From the NCBI RefSeq assembly GCF_001544275.1, contig NZ_BCQE01000009.1:1-64000 (forward strand): a DNA stretch of 64,000 nucleotides. Reading direction: 5' to 3'. Positions within the stretch are counted from its first letter, which is position 1, and each line of letters opens with the position of its first letter. The translations under genes and the position numbers were made by a program. Below the pieces are notes generated by a model, which was not told where the DNA came from, searched no databases, and saw only the letters and a list, made by a program, of their open reading frames with translations. This document shows positions 5,823-14,532 of the stretch, piece after piece. Source of the DNA: Enterococcus gallinarum NBRC 100675 (GTDB lineage Bacteria > Bacillota > Bacilli > Lactobacillales > Enterococcaceae).

Positions 5823-7236
5823 TCTGGATCGCTTCATTTCTAAGCCAATCCGTTAAGTGAAGGATCGGTGTTTCTTCGATCTCTGTATAAAGCCACGTTT
5901 GAGCTTCTTTTCGATCTCGTTTTTTTCGTTTTCGAATCTCATTTTCCAGCCCTGGAATCAGCGGAAGTTGTTCGGTGTCTGGTACAGGTTCTTTCTGACG
6001 ATCCGCCGTATACATACAAGCTTCCCAAAAGGTTTCTATCGTAGCATGCCATACTTTTTCCCGGTTGACATAAGGCTTATCCTTGGCACGATTGATTTTT
6101 TCCTGAGACAAGAATCGTAAGACGCAGGTAGATAATTCTTGTTGGAAATTTTCTGCACAGATCCGATAGTTTGTGCCTTGAGACGCGAGCTTTTGTTTTC
6201 GATATTCCACTTGTTTTTTTGTTTGATAGGCAATATCAATCATGTCTTCTGCCGCAATGACACTGGGACTAAATAAAGCCATATGTTGCAAGGCCTGATC
6301 TTCAAAAAATGTGCCTTGATGTGTCTGGACAAAATGTGTGCGTAGGATCGCTTCTTGTTCGTATTGTTTTTTCTCCTCGAACGATTCCTCCACTGGCGCA
6401 AAACGATCGTTGAGAGAATTCCTTGTCTTTGTATCGATGTTTTTAGTATCAATATTTTTAGTATCAGGTAGTTCTTTTAGATCTTTACATACCTCAAATT
6501 TTGAGGTTACAGCATTAGACCGGGATTTATCGGCCCTCTGATTTTTTTCGAGATTTTTCGATTCCTGATTTCTCAAGCTTTTTGTCGGTTCTCCTGTACC
6601 CTCATTTTTTGAGGTTACAGCGTCAGACCGGGATTTTCCTGTATCCTCAAATTTTGAGGGTACAGGAGTTTCACTTGTTTTCTCAGGAAGTTTCACCTCA
6701 TTGGCCTTCGGCACCGCTGGGACATTTCCTTGCATCATTTGTCCAAGATATTCTGATTGAATATCTCCATTGGCATAAAACGGATCGTTCATAAGCGTCC
6801 CATCTTTTTTCCAGGTCTTTTCCAAAAAAACATCTGTTGGCAGGATCTGAATTTTCCCAACATAAATTCGATTTGGTAATTTCTTAACCACCTTCCCATT
6901 TAAGAATTGATTCCCTTGATGTTCAATTCGAACCAATCCTTCTTTCTCCATTTGTTCCATGATCTTTCGAATGGTTTGTTCGGAACGTACTTTCGTATAA
7001 AACTGCATCTCTTTGACCGTCATCAAAATATAAGGTTTTCCCTCTTTGTCTAACAAAGTACGTTCACTCTGTTCATTGAACATCAAACGATCCACCATTA
7101 ATCCATATAAAATCCCAGCTTCAATAGGCAAATAATAATAGCGTTCGATCTCATTGAATATCTTGTAATACTTCACAAATGTCCCTGTTTTTAGATCCGC
7201 TAACGTATATGGGACAAACACATTTGATTCTGCCAT
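5815..7236 (-). CDS. repA: RepA_N-type replication initiator
   Basis: The protein has 473 residues starting at ATG 7234-7236, eight nt after an ideal AAAGGAGG. An earlier in-frame ATG is too close to that site. Residues about 20-135 match the RepA_N winged-helix region: IEAGILYGLMVDRL, a conserved DKEGKPYI turn, TVKEMQFYTKVRSEQTIRKIMEQME and a RIYVGKIQI end. This family starts theta replication of Gram-positive plasmids and some phages, with the origin usually inside the gene. Residues about 190-260 are repetitive (SRSDAVTSK, SRSNAVTSK), reflecting DNA repeats at 6492-6666. The C-terminal part is likely the host-specific domain. It leads the minus-strand block. Confidence 0.85.
   Translation of the reverse strand: MAESNVFVPYTLADLKTGTFVKYYKIFNEIERYYYLPIEAGILYGLMVDRLMFNEQSERTLLDKEGKPYILMTVKEMQFYTKVRSEQTIRKIMEQMEKEGLVRIEHQGNQFLNGKVVKKLPNRIYVGKIQILPTDVFLEKTWKKDGTLMNDPFYANGDIQSEYLGQMMQGNVPAVPKANEVKLPEKTSETPVPSKFEDTGKSRSDAVTSKNEGTGEPTKSLRNQESKNLEKNQRADKSRSNAVTSKFEVCKDLKELPDTKNIDTKNIDTKTRNSLNDRFAPVEESFEEKKQYEQEAILRTHFVQTHQGTFFEDQALQHMALFSPSVIAAEDMIDIAYQTKKQVEYRKQKLASQGTNYRICAENFQQELSTCVLRFLSQEKINRAKDKPYVNREKVWHATIETFWEACMYTADRQKEPVPDTEQLPLIPGLENEIRKRKKRDRKEAQTWLYTEIEETPILHLTDWLRNEAIQNG
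6492..6666. repeat. Palindromic iterons inside repA, candidate oriV
   Basis: There are three copies of a palindromic core built on CCTCAAA and TTTGAGG arms, at 6492-6512, 6593-6620 and 6638-6666. The third is a nearly perfect 29-bp palindrome bounded by CCTGTA and TACAGG. The first two are followed by the same direct extension (AGACCGGGATTT). RepA_N plasmids are known to carry initiator-binding repeats within the central part of rep, so this is the likely origin. Binding is inferred. Confidence 0.65.
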
Positions 7237-7273
7237 CGACATTTCCTCCTTTGTCATTCACCAAACACAAAAA

Positions 7274-7310
7274 AACTTCTGTGAACGAATTGTTCTGTCA
7301 GAAGTTTTTT
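7274..7310 (-). terminator. Terminator hairpin in the repA leader, candidate attenuator
   Basis: AACTTCTG (7274-7281) and CAGAAGTT (7299-7306) form an 8-bp stem with T-runs on both strands, so it can work in either direction. In the minus direction it lies between the candidate promoter (-10 at 7395-7400) and the repA start. That position would let it terminate repA transcription prematurely. Copy control by transcription attenuation is known for several Gram-positive replicons; here it is inference. Confidence 0.6.
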
Positions 7311-7394
7311 GCTTGTTATTTTAATTTCTTTCTTGCCTGTGTCTGTTGAAAAAGGAGATTTTTCTCTCATCAATTTCTCATCTGTCTGGTAAAT

Positions 7395-7400
7395 ATTATA
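7395..7400 (-). promoter_or_regulatory. Candidate -10 box of the repA promoter
   Basis: A perfect TATAAT occurs on the minus strand about 160 nt upstream of the repA start, ahead of the attenuator hairpin. A good -35 hexamer at 17 bp is not seen (the best nearby is TGACGA at about 20 bp), so the call rests mainly on the -10 box. Confidence 0.4.
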
Positions 7401-7494
7401 CACTTACTAAGGATTTATTTTCGTCATGCCGCTTTACTATTTTTTTTAAGTAAGTTGTTTTACTATAGAAGAAAGAAACAAATGAGGTGTTAAA

Positions 7495-8142
7495 ATGAAC
7501 TACCCAAAAAAACTAGCTGAGCCAATCATTGAACAATCAAAAGCCTATCAGCTTGAAGGTTTTGTTCCTGGTCAAGGACCACTTCATCCTAAATTAATGA
7601 TCGTTGGTGAAGCACCTGGACGTACCGAAATCGAGAATTTTATTCCTTTCAGTGGCCAAGCAGGCAAAGAACTGATGGCCTCTTTGGCGTTAGCCGGACT
7701 GACACGTGAAGAGGTATATATCACGAGTGCAGTACGGAGCCGTCCCTATTCGATCAAAGAACGAATCAACAAACGAAGTGGCGCACATGAAGTAGTGCAC
7801 CCCAATCGAACGCCAACAAAAAAAGAAGTCTTGTTGCATGCGCCTTTATTGGATTACGAAATCCAAAAGGTAGATCCGCCTTTGATTGCTACGGTTGGAA
7901 ACATCGGGTTACAAAGATTATTAGGCAATCGCTATTCCATTACAAATGTTCATAGGCAGCCAATCAGAAGTGCGATCCAACAGTTGAATGCTGAAAAAAA
8001 TGGTTATACGTGGTCTGACAAACAATACCTGATTGTTCCAATGTATCATCCTGCTGCTATTTTTTATAATCGAACATTGGCTGAGCGGATCCATCAAGAT
8101 TGGTCTGGCTTGAATCGCATCAGAGAGTATGGCTTGCACTAA
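7495..8142 (+). CDS. Uracil-DNA glycosylase family protein
   Basis: The protein has 215 residues. The N-terminal part has the family 4/5-like motif GEAPGRTEIENFIPFSGQAGK, which matches the GEAPG and PFxGxAG signatures of the Fe-S uracil-DNA glycosylases. MYHPAAIFYN is the conserved His-Pro-Ala segment near the C-terminus. The four Cys of the Fe-S cluster are absent, as in many Firmicute relatives, so activity on uracil is likely but not certain. It begins 258 nt from repA, divergent from it, and converges with leuD. It may be the first gene outside the replicon block. The ribosome site is GAGGTG. Confidence 0.8.
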   Translation: MNYPKKLAEPIIEQSKAYQLEGFVPGQGPLHPKLMIVGEAPGRTEIENFIPFSGQAGKELMASLALAGLTREEVYITSAVRSRPYSIKERINKRSGAHEVVHPNRTPTKKEVLLHAPLLDYEIQKVDPPLIATVGNIGLQRLLGNRYSITNVHRQPIRSAIQQLNAEKNGYTWSDKQYLIVPMYHPAAIFYNRTLAERIHQDWSGLNRIREYGLH

Positions 8143-8161
8143 CATCTCGCATTTCTGTCTT

Positions 8162-8752
8162 TTAGTTGCGGCGATAATGAGGGATTGTTTTTTCATAAGC
8201 AGTAATTTTTTTTTCTTCTTGCAACGTGATGCCAATTTCATCTAATCCATTGACCAGTTTGTGCTTCCATGTTGCATCGATCTCAAAAGGATAGACCGTT
8301 TGTTTGACAGTTACTTGCTGTTTGGGAAGATCAATAGCGATCCTCTCATCAGGAGCCAATGCTGCCAATTCTTGACGAACAGAAAGCGATAAAACGATAG
8401 GCAACAAGCCGTTTTTCGTTGCATTCATATAAAAAATATCGCTAAAACTGCCGGCAATCACTGCACGAAAGCCGTAGTCCATCAGCGCCCAAGCCGCATG
8501 TTCACGCGAAGAACCAGAACCAAAATTATCTCCAGAAATGAGAATAGACGCTTCTTTGTATTCTGGAAAGTTCAAAATAAATTCAGGATTTGGACGGCGC
8601 TTTGGTAAATAGCGCCAATCATCAAAAAGGTATTGACCAAATCCTGTCTTTTCAACCCGTTTTAAATAGTTTTTCGGTAAAATTTGATCAGTATCAATAT
8701 TATCATTCATTAATGGGATCGTTTTCCCTTGATAGTAAGTGAAGGCTTCCAT
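8162..8752 (-). CDS. leuD: 3-isopropylmalate dehydratase small subunit
   Basis: The protein has 196 residues starting at ATG 8750-8752, with GGGAGG 8 nt upstream and a 1-nt overlap with the leuC stop. It carries the LeuD swivel-domain marks [14 protein letters not shown], the [14 protein letters not shown] loop and [23 protein letters not shown]. With LeuC it isomerises 2-isopropylmalate to 3-isopropylmalate in leucine synthesis. It is the last gene of leuABCD. The longer open frame upstream is part of leuC in another frame. Confidence 0.95.
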   Translation of the reverse strand: MEAFTYYQGKTIPLMNDNIDTDQILPKNYLKRVEKTGFGQYLFDDWRYLPKRRPNPEFILNFPEYKEASILISGDNFGSGSSREHAAWALMDYGFRAVIAGSFSDIFYMNATKNGLLPIVLSLSVRQELAALAPDERIAIDLPKQQVTVKQTVYPFEIDATWKHKLVNGLDEIGITLQEEKKITAYEKTIPHYRRN

Positions 8753-10131
8753 TAATTTTTCCTCCCGACGATTTCTCGAACATCTACAAAACGTCCATAA
8801 ACAGCGGCAGCCGCAGCCATTGCTGGACTGCATAAATGGGTACGGGCATTCTTACCTTGACGTCCAACGAAGTTCCGATTTGATGTAGAAGCACAATGGA
8901 CGCCCGCTGGTACTTTATCTGGATTCATGCCTAGGCACATGGAACAACCAGGCTCTCGCCATTCGAAACCTGCATCTTTAAAGATCTGATCTAACCCCAG
9001 TTCTTCTGCCGCTTTTCTAACTGGACGTGATCCTGGAACCACGATGCCAGTGACCCCATCTTTGATTTTTTTTCCTTGCAAAATAGTTGCGGCTTCTTGC
9101 AAGTCAGAGAGTCGACCATTTGTGCAGGAACCGATAAAAATATATTCAATTGGAATATCTTCGGCTCGCTGTCCAGGGTGCAATGCCATATATTGATAAG
9201 CCTGTTCATCATTATGGTCACGAATTTCAGGAAATACTCCACTGATAGGCACTCCCATCTCAGGATTGGTTCCCCACGTAATATAAGGTTCCAGCTGAGA
9301 AGCATCAAGTGTCAGTTGGGTATCAAAAACCGCATCTTCGTCGGTTCTTAGCGTCTGCCAGTCTGCAATTGCGTCAGCGAGCTCTTTCGGTGCATATTCC
9401 CGACCCGCGACATAAGCAAAGGTTGTTTCATCAGGGGCAATCAGCCCTATCTTCGCCCCACCTTCAATCGACATATTACAAATCGTCATGCGCTCCTCCA
9501 TTGACAGATTCCGGATTGTTTCTCCATAAAATTCAATGGCATGACCTACTCCAAAATCCGTACCGTGAGTGGCGATCAGAGCAAGAATAATATCTTTAGC
9601 GTAGACTCCTGGTTGCAAGGTTCCCTTGATCTCAATCCCCATACGTTTTGGTTTCGTTTGCCAAATCGTTTGAGTTGCAAAAACATGCTCCACCTCACTT
9701 GTTCCAATACCAAAAGCGATAGCACCAAACGCGCCGTGTGTGGCTGTATGTGAATCTCCACAAACGATCGTCTTCCCCGGTTGTGTCAGACCGGTTTCCG
9801 GGCCAACCATGTGTACGATTCCTTGTCGGGCTGAGCCATTGTCACATAACTGTATCCCAAACGCTTGACAGTTGTTGCGCAGTGTATCTATCTGTTTCTT
9901 TGCAACCAAATCCGTGATCGTAAAAATATCTTTAGTCGGGACATTGTGGTCCATCGTTGCAAAGGTCTTTTCAGGGCAACGAACACGCCGGCCAGCTTGC
10001 CTCAGTCCTTCAAAAGCTTGAGGAGAAGTCACTTCATGGATCAGATGCAGATCGATATATAACAGCTGTGCCTCACCTTCTTCCAGCACTACATGACGTT
10101 CCCAGAGTTTGTCAAATAATGTTTTACCCAT
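8752..10131 (-). CDS. leuC: 3-isopropylmalate dehydratase large subunit
   Basis: The protein has 459 residues, normal for LeuC. It contains the aconitase-type Fe-S ligands in FIGSCTNGR and [11 protein letters not shown], and [33 protein letters not shown] in the active-site region. It forms a 4Fe-4S heterodimer with LeuD and acts on 2-isopropylmalate in the cytoplasm. The ATG immediately follows the leuB stop. The gene is intact with no missing key residue seen. Confidence 0.96.
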   Translation of the reverse strand: MGKTLFDKLWERHVVLEEGEAQLLYIDLHLIHEVTSPQAFEGLRQAGRRVRCPEKTFATMDHNVPTKDIFTITDLVAKKQIDTLRNNCQAFGIQLCDNGSARQGIVHMVGPETGLTQPGKTIVCGDSHTATHGAFGAIAFGIGTSEVEHVFATQTIWQTKPKRMGIEIKGTLQPGVYAKDIILALIATHGTDFGVGHAIEFYGETIRNLSMEERMTICNMSIEGGAKIGLIAPDETTFAYVAGREYAPKELADAIADWQTLRTDEDAVFDTQLTLDASQLEPYITWGTNPEMGVPISGVFPEIRDHNDEQAYQYMALHPGQRAEDIPIEYIFIGSCTNGRLSDLQEAATILQGKKIKDGVTGIVVPGSRPVRKAAEELGLDQIFKDAGFEWREPGCSMCLGMNPDKVPAGVHCASTSNRNFVGRQGKNARTHLCSPAMAAAAAVYGRFVDVREIVGRKN

Positions 10132-11169
10132 TCAGTAGCCCCCTAATTTTTTGATTACCGCATCCGTAAACTCTGTTGTAGTAGCATTACCTCCAAGATC
10201 ACAAGTCACGACCCCATCTTCCATCACTTGATAGCAGGCCTGCTCCATTTGATCAGCAATTGATTTCATCCCAAAAGAAGTTAGCATCATCCCCACAGAC
10301 AGAATCATTGAAATGGGATTAGCAATATCTTTGCCGGCAATATCCGGTGCTGAACCGTGAATCGGTTCATACAGTGAAACCCCAGAAAGACTATGACTTG
10401 CACTAGCCAAAACACCTAATGATCCTGGAAGGACTGACGCCTCATCGCTAAGGATATCGCCAAAAAGATTTTCAGTCACAATTACATCGAATGCAGTTGG
10501 TTGTTGCAGGATCTTCATAGCGGCAGAATCAACATATTGATGTGTTAACTGACAATCGGGAAATTCTTGCGCTACTTCATTCGCCACCTTTCGCCATAAT
10601 TTGCTTGTTGCCAAGACATTGGCCTTGTCCACGGATACGACTCGCCGTTGTCTAGTTCGTGCGATCTGAAACGCCTTTCGTAAGATACGGCGAATCTCTT
10701 CCCTATGGTAATAATTCAGATCCGAAGCCTCTGTTGCCGATAGCTTTTTTTCTCCAAAATAAATGCCGCTCGTCAATTCTCTTACCAGTACCAGATCGGT
10801 TCCTTTAACGATCTGCTCTTTCAAAGGAGAAAAGGGTAAAAAAGCATCCGTTACTTTGATGGGGCGAATGTTGGCATAAAGATCAAGCGCACGCCGCAAG
10901 TCCAATAAACCTTTTTCCGGTGTATAAGCTGCATTTTCCCACTTGGGATCTCCAATGGCTCCGAGCAAAATGGCATCCGCTTGCTGACAAGCTTGCAATG
11001 TTTTTTTTGGTAGTGGTGTGCCACACTGCTCAATGGCTTGTCCGCCAAAGGCGTAAGACTCAAAAGAGAAATGCGCGTTGCTTGGCAAACACGCCTTTAC
11101 AATTTGCAATGCGCTGGTCATGATCTCCGGTCCGATGCCATCACCAGCAAGAACGACGATTTTCTTCAT
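10132..11169 (-). CDS. leuB: 3-isopropylmalate dehydrogenase
   Basis: The protein has 345 residues. It begins with the family pattern [14 protein letters not shown], has the [11 protein letters not shown] loop and the [10 protein letters not shown] segment, and carries the substrate/Mg region [16 protein letters not shown] and the [14 protein letters not shown] cofactor loop. It oxidises and decarboxylates 3-isopropylmalate with NAD+ to the leucine precursor 2-oxoisocaproate. It overlaps leuA by 4 nt (ATGA), so the two are translationally coupled. Confidence 0.96.
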   Translation of the reverse strand: MKKIVVLAGDGIGPEIMTSALQIVKACLPSNAHFSFESYAFGGQAIEQCGTPLPKKTLQACQQADAILLGAIGDPKWENAAYTPEKGLLDLRRALDLYANIRPIKVTDAFLPFSPLKEQIVKGTDLVLVRELTSGIYFGEKKLSATEASDLNYYHREEIRRILRKAFQIARTRQRRVVSVDKANVLATSKLWRKVANEVAQEFPDCQLTHQYVDSAAMKILQQPTAFDVIVTENLFGDILSDEASVLPGSLGVLASASHSLSGVSLYEPIHGSAPDIAGKDIANPISMILSVGMMLTSFGMKSIADQMEQACYQVMEDGVVTCDLGGNATTTEFTDAVIKKLGGY

Positions 11170-12686
11170 TTATTCTCGCCTCGATTCTTCAAAGCAGCGC
11201 TAGCTTGTACATAGGCTTTTGCAGAGGCTTGCAATACATCAAAATCAACACCGATCCCACTGATTTGTCGGTTTGTCTCTGTGCATTCGATAGCTACATG
11301 CACTTCTGCTTGCGCGTCTTCTCCACTCGTAAGAGCCGTGATTTCATAATTTAGCAGTCGCGGTTGCTGTTCAAAAATCTGGTCGATCGAATTATAGATT
11401 GCTTGAATGCTCCCAGCGCCAATTGCTGAGGCAACATAAGATTGATGATCTTTTGTGATCGATACCACGGCACCTTGATGACCATTGGAGACATACTGCA
11501 GCTGAACAGCCTCTAATTCAACGCCCTCTGTTTGTGTGCGACCCTGATCCGCTGCTAACGCCAGCAAATCCTGCTCCGTTACTTGTTTCTTTTTGTCTGC
11601 CAGTTCTTTGAATCGTTTGAACAATGCATTTGTTTCCTCAGAGTCAAACTGATAGCCTAATTGATTCATCTTTTCTATAAACGCATGTCGACCAGATAAT
11701 TTTCCCAACGGTAGCGAATTTGTTTGAACACCGACTAATTGCGGCGTAATGATCTCGTATGTCTCAGGATTCTTCAAGACGCCGTCTTGATGGATACCCG
11801 ATTCATGTGCATAGGCGTTTCCTCCAACGATCGCTTTATTCTTAGGAACAGCGATCCCTGATAGTCGAGCAACTAGGTCACTGGTTCGTTTGGTTTCGCC
11901 TAACTGGATATTCGTGGTGCAGTCATAGAAATCTTGACGCACATGCAATGCCAATGCCACCTCTTCCAACGCCGTGTTTCCTGCCCGTTCACCAATGCCA
12001 TTGATCGTTCCTTCCACACGAGTGGCTCCGTTTTCAATAGCTGCCAGAGCATTCGCCGTTGCCATTCCCAGATCATCGTGACAGTGGGAAGAAAACATAA
12101 TCGGCTCCTTGCTTTTGGTATTGGCAATCAAATAGGCAAATAATTCGCCATAGGCAGTGGGATTACTATATCCAACGGTATCCGGGATATTGATGATGGT
12201 CGCCCCGGCATCGATCGCTGTTTGGACCGCTTCTAACAGGAAATCTTTTTCTGTGCGGGTCGCATCTTCTGGAGAAAATTGAACCTTGTCAAATAAGGTT
12301 CTAGCATAGGTAACGTGTTCTTTGATTGCTCGGATTACTTCTTCTTTAGTCATGGCTAGTTTATAACGGCGATGGACTTCACTGGTTGCCAAAAACACAT
12401 GGATCTGGGGACTTACTGCTTGCTTTAATGCCTCATAAGCGCGATCAATATCTTTAATTTGACAGCGTGCCAGACCTGCCACTGTCATCGTGGATACAGC
12501 AGTTGCGATTGCTTGAACCGCAGCAAAGTCTCCTTCCGAAGCAATTGGAAAACCTGCCTCAATTGTATCAATTCCCCATTTTTCCAGCTGTAAAGCAAGC
12601 TGTACCTTTTCTTTCGTATTGAAATTCACTCCTGGGGTCTGTTCTCCATCTCGAAGGGTGGTGTCAAAAAACTGGATCTGTCTCAA
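11166..12686 (-). CDS. leuA: 2-isopropylmalate synthase
   Basis: The protein has 506 residues starting at TTG 12684-12686, with AGAGGAGG upstream. The HMGL-like catalytic domain begins [16 protein letters not shown] and includes the metal-site [18 protein letters not shown] and [14 protein letters not shown]. The C-terminal ~130 residues form the LeuA allosteric domain, normally the site of leucine feedback inhibition. It makes 2-isopropylmalate from acetyl-CoA and 2-oxoisovalerate. It is the first structural gene behind a leader-peptide attenuator. Confidence 0.96.
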   Translation of the reverse strand: MRQIQFFDTTLRDGEQTPGVNFNTKEKVQLALQLEKWGIDTIEAGFPIASEGDFAAVQAIATAVSTMTVAGLARCQIKDIDRAYEALKQAVSPQIHVFLATSEVHRRYKLAMTKEEVIRAIKEHVTYARTLFDKVQFSPEDATRTEKDFLLEAVQTAIDAGATIINIPDTVGYSNPTAYGELFAYLIANTKSKEPIMFSSHCHDDLGMATANALAAIENGATRVEGTINGIGERAGNTALEEVALALHVRQDFYDCTTNIQLGETKRTSDLVARLSGIAVPKNKAIVGGNAYAHESGIHQDGVLKNPETYEIITPQLVGVQTNSLPLGKLSGRHAFIEKMNQLGYQFDSEETNALFKRFKELADKKKQVTEQDLLALAADQGRTQTEGVELEAVQLQYVSNGHQGAVVSITKDHQSYVASAIGAGSIQAIYNSIDQIFEQQPRLLNYEITALTSGEDAQAEVHVAIECTETNRQISGIGVDFDVLQASAKAYVQASAALKNRGENK

Positions 12687-12725
12687 ACTGATTCCTCCTC
12701 TGGCTCATTTGTTCTTTTAGGGTAT

Positions 12726-12820
12726 AAAAAAAGCACTCCATAAAGGTCTTCCCTTTATGCAATGCGAATAGGACTCTTCTGTTTCACGTCATCAGATCAT
12801 GAAATACAAAAAAGAGTCCT
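12726..12820 (-). terminator. leu leader attenuator (alternative hairpins and terminator)
   Basis: Two stems follow the leader peptide. The first pairs AGGACTCTT (12820-12812) with AAGAGTCCT (12778-12770), 9 bp, starting at the leader stop codon. The second is an intrinsic terminator at 12765-12733 built on CATAAAGG and CCTTTATG, followed by seven T (12732-12726). This is the layout of ribosome-mediated attenuation. The exact antiterminator pairing is not clear to me by eye. Confidence 0.75.
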
Positions 12821-12867
12821 CACGGTAATAATAAGTTGCTAGTGTTCATCGGTCTATTTCTATTCAT
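12820..12867 (-). CDS. leuL: leu operon leader peptide, three consecutive Leu codons
   Basis: The frame encodes MNRNRPMNTSNLLLP. ATG at 12865-12867 follows an AGGTG ribosome site, and three consecutive TTA leucine codons sit just before the Pro codon and TGA stop. Stalling at the Leu codons when charged tRNA-Leu is scarce would alter folding of the following hairpins and allow read-through into leuA. The function follows from the classic attenuation design and its position; the peptide itself is probably non-functional. Confidence 0.85.
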   Translation of the reverse strand: MNRNRPMNTSNLLLP

Positions 12868-12910
12868 TTTATTCACCTGTCACTTTCTGCTTCTCGTTAC
12901 CTTATATAAG

Positions 12911-12939
12911 AAGATACCGAAAGACACTGCATCTGTCAA
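12911..12939 (-). promoter_or_regulatory. Promoter of the leu operon
   Basis: TTGACA at 12939-12934 and TATCTT at 12916-12911 are separated by 17 bp. The -35 is perfect and the -10 matches four of six. The expected start near 12904 lies about 40 nt before the leader peptide ATG. Confidence 0.75.
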
Positions 12940-12960
12940 TGCTTTTAATTGAATTTTCTG

Positions 12961-13304
12961 AATATTTAGATAGATAATAATAGAGAAAAAGAAATAAAAG
13001 TGTCCTTTTCTCTCTCCATATCTCTTAGAAGTAAGAAATTATTTTGAAATACGTTCCTTTAAAACAGATTTTTTTCAGCGAATACTGGTTATATCTTCAC
13101 AGACTCTTAACACAATTTAAACATTGCTCTGTTAGTATCATTGTATACCAAAAATTATTTTTCAACCTTTCTCCCCTACCAGTCATTCGACTGGTTTTTT
13201 TGTCTTACTGCGCAAAAGATCTGTTCTTTTCCCAAGTAGAAAGGATTGAACTCATAGAGAGTTATCCGTATAATAAGTAACAGTAATTATTTAGGAGGAG
13301 CAGG
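12961..13304. other. Gene-free stretch between leu promoter and trmR, with one terminator
   Basis: The segment is AT-rich with no credible gene. A 78-codon + frame (13044-13280) lacks a ribosome site. A + strand intrinsic terminator lies at 13178-13201: ACCAGTC and GACTGGT around a 4-nt loop, then seven T. Because nothing is encoded just upstream on +, it may end a small RNA or stop transcription before trmR. No clear promoter for such an RNA was found. Confidence 0.5.
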
Positions 13305-14000
13305 ATGCGTAACGAAATGATGCATCGTCCAGTAGTAAAAAAAGAACTAGTGGCGTTTATGCGGGAAAAACAAAAACAGTTAACTGGGAAACTAGGCCAA
13401 ATCGAACAAACAGCTCATGAAAAAGAAGTACCTATTATTCCGCATGAGACAGTGGTGTTCCTACAATTTTTATTAGGACAAATGAAACCCAAACAAATAT
13501 TAGAAATCGGTACAGCAATCGGCTTTTCTTCAAGTTTGATGGCACAGTATGTAGGTGATGGTCACGTAACTACCATCGATCGCTATGATGTCATGATCAA
13601 AAAAGCCAGAGAAACTTACAAACAATTGGGTCTTGAGGATAAAGTCACTCTTTTAGAGGGGCAGGCAGCAGATGTTTTGCCGACACTTGATGGCCCTTAC
13701 GATTTTATTTTCATGGATAGTGCAAAGTCTAAATACATCGAATTTTTACCGGAATGCTTACGACTTTTACGTAAAGGCGGCGTATTAATGGTCGATGACG
13801 TCTTTCAGGCAGGAACGATTTTAGATCCTATAGAAGACATTCCACGAGGACAACGGGCCATCCATCGTAAACTAAACCTTTTCCTCAATACAGTGATGGA
13901 TCATCCCCAACTGACTTCTAGCTTAATTCCCTTAGGAGATGGCGTTATTCTTATTACGAAAGAAGCAGATCATGTGGACGTGGCTACGACCAGCGAGTAA
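13305..14000 (+). CDS. trmR: tRNA 5-hydroxyuridine O-methyltransferase (TrmR/YrrM family)
   Basis: The protein has 231 residues with the ribosome site GGAGGAG. It is a class I SAM methyltransferase of the O-methyltransferase family 3. Motif I is LEIGTAIGFSSSLMAQ, followed by VTTIDRYDVMIKKA, DFIFMDSAKSKYIEF with the metal-binding Asp, and GGVLMVDDVFQAG. In Bacillus subtilis the relative TrmR methylates 5-hydroxyuridine at the tRNA wobble position. Here it lies directly upstream of a tRNA gene with its own promoter. A small-molecule catechol methyltransferase is the alternative. Confidence 0.8.
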   Translation: MRNEMMHRPVVKKELVAFMREKQKQLTGKLGQIEQTAHEKEVPIIPHETVVFLQFLLGQMKPKQILEIGTAIGFSSSLMAQYVGDGHVTTIDRYDVMIKKARETYKQLGLEDKVTLLEGQAADVLPTLDGPYDFIFMDSAKSKYIEFLPECLRLLRKGGVLMVDDVFQAGTILDPIEDIPRGQRAIHRKLNLFLNTVMDHPQLTSSLIPLGDGVILITKEADHVDVATTSE

Positions 14001-14042
14001 CGAGTCATTTTAAAGAAAGTTGGCAAAAATAGCGAAAAGCGA

Positions 14043-14071
14043 TTGACATTAGGCGCTCCTTTTTCTATAAT
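14043..14071 (+). promoter_or_regulatory. Consensus promoter of the tRNA-Arg gene
   Basis: TTGACA (14043-14048), a 17-bp spacer and TATAAT (14066-14071) form a perfect sigma-A-type promoter. The tRNA begins 19 bp after the -10 box. Confidence 0.9.
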
Positions 14072-14089
14072 GTTATTTGTTGCTGACTT

Positions 14090-14163
14090 GTCATAGTAGC
14101 TCAGCTGGATAGAGCATCCGCCTTCTAAGCGGACGGTCGGGGGTTCGAATCCCTCCTGTGACG
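14090..14163 (+). tRNA. tRNA-Arg (anticodon TCT)
   Basis: The 74-nt gene has a 7-bp acceptor stem pairing GTCATAG with CTGTGAC (one G-T). It has a D-arm with AGCTCAGCTGGATAGAGC, an anticodon stem TCCGC/GCGGA with loop CTTCTAA (anticodon TCT, reads AGA), and a T-arm with GGGTTCGAATCCC-type loop. The CCA end is not encoded, and the discriminator is G. An own promoter and terminator flank it. Confidence 0.95.
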
Positions 14164-14188
14164 TTATATTATCATATGTTCTATATAC

Positions 14189-14222
14189 AAACCGTTAGGA
14201 ATATGAATTCCTAGCGGTTTTT
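14189..14222 (+). terminator. Intrinsic terminator after tRNA-Arg
   Basis: AACCGTTAGGAA and TTCCTAGCGGTT form a 12-position stem, with a T-G at one position, around a 6-nt loop and are followed by T. The 3' arm and T-run form part of a 15-bp sequence that recurs at 16232-16246. Confidence 0.85.
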
Positions 14223-14226
14223 GTTT
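14212..14226. repeat. 15-bp direct repeat, left copy
   Basis: TAGCGGTTTTTGTTT is identical to 16232-16246. The two copies bracket a two-gene segment of about 2.0 kb next to tRNA-Arg. They could be attachment-site remnants. They could equally be two similar terminators, because both copies are the 3' arm of a hairpin. Confidence 0.5.
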
Positions 14227-14532
14227 ACCGTTTATGGACATCACGGGACATTTTTACGTCATACTATAGTTTTATAAGCACACAGATTACACGAATCTAT
14301 CGAAATTAAGCTTGTCAAAGCTTGTAGGTTAAAAAAATTGAAACTAACCATCATTAAAGAAAAAATCTCCTCCTCGATTCTAAGTAAAAAGGTTCTTAGT
14401 GCAAAAACCTTTTTCGCTTGTTCAATAATCACGTGACAAAAGCGTAAGTTGTTTTTTTACATTATTAATGTTAATTTCCACTTAGATATAATATATATAC
14501 AATTCAAAACACTACAGAAAGGCGTGAATTAA
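14227..14532. other. Gene-free stretch before the secreted NlpC/P60-like gene
   Basis: The segment is AT-rich with no gene. It probably holds the promoter of the following gene: TATAAT occurs near 14488, and a weak AAGG(C)G ribosome site precedes the ATG at 14533. No integrase or recognisable att core beyond the 15-bp repeat was seen. Confidence 0.4.

Noticed and set aside
5306-5843. Several + strand frames of 68-156 codons
   Set aside because: They are antisense to the paralogous pair, have no ribosome sites, and the minus-strand genes are supported by good sites and overlaps.
13044-13280. 78-codon + frame
   Set aside because: It spans an intrinsic terminator and lacks a ribosome site.
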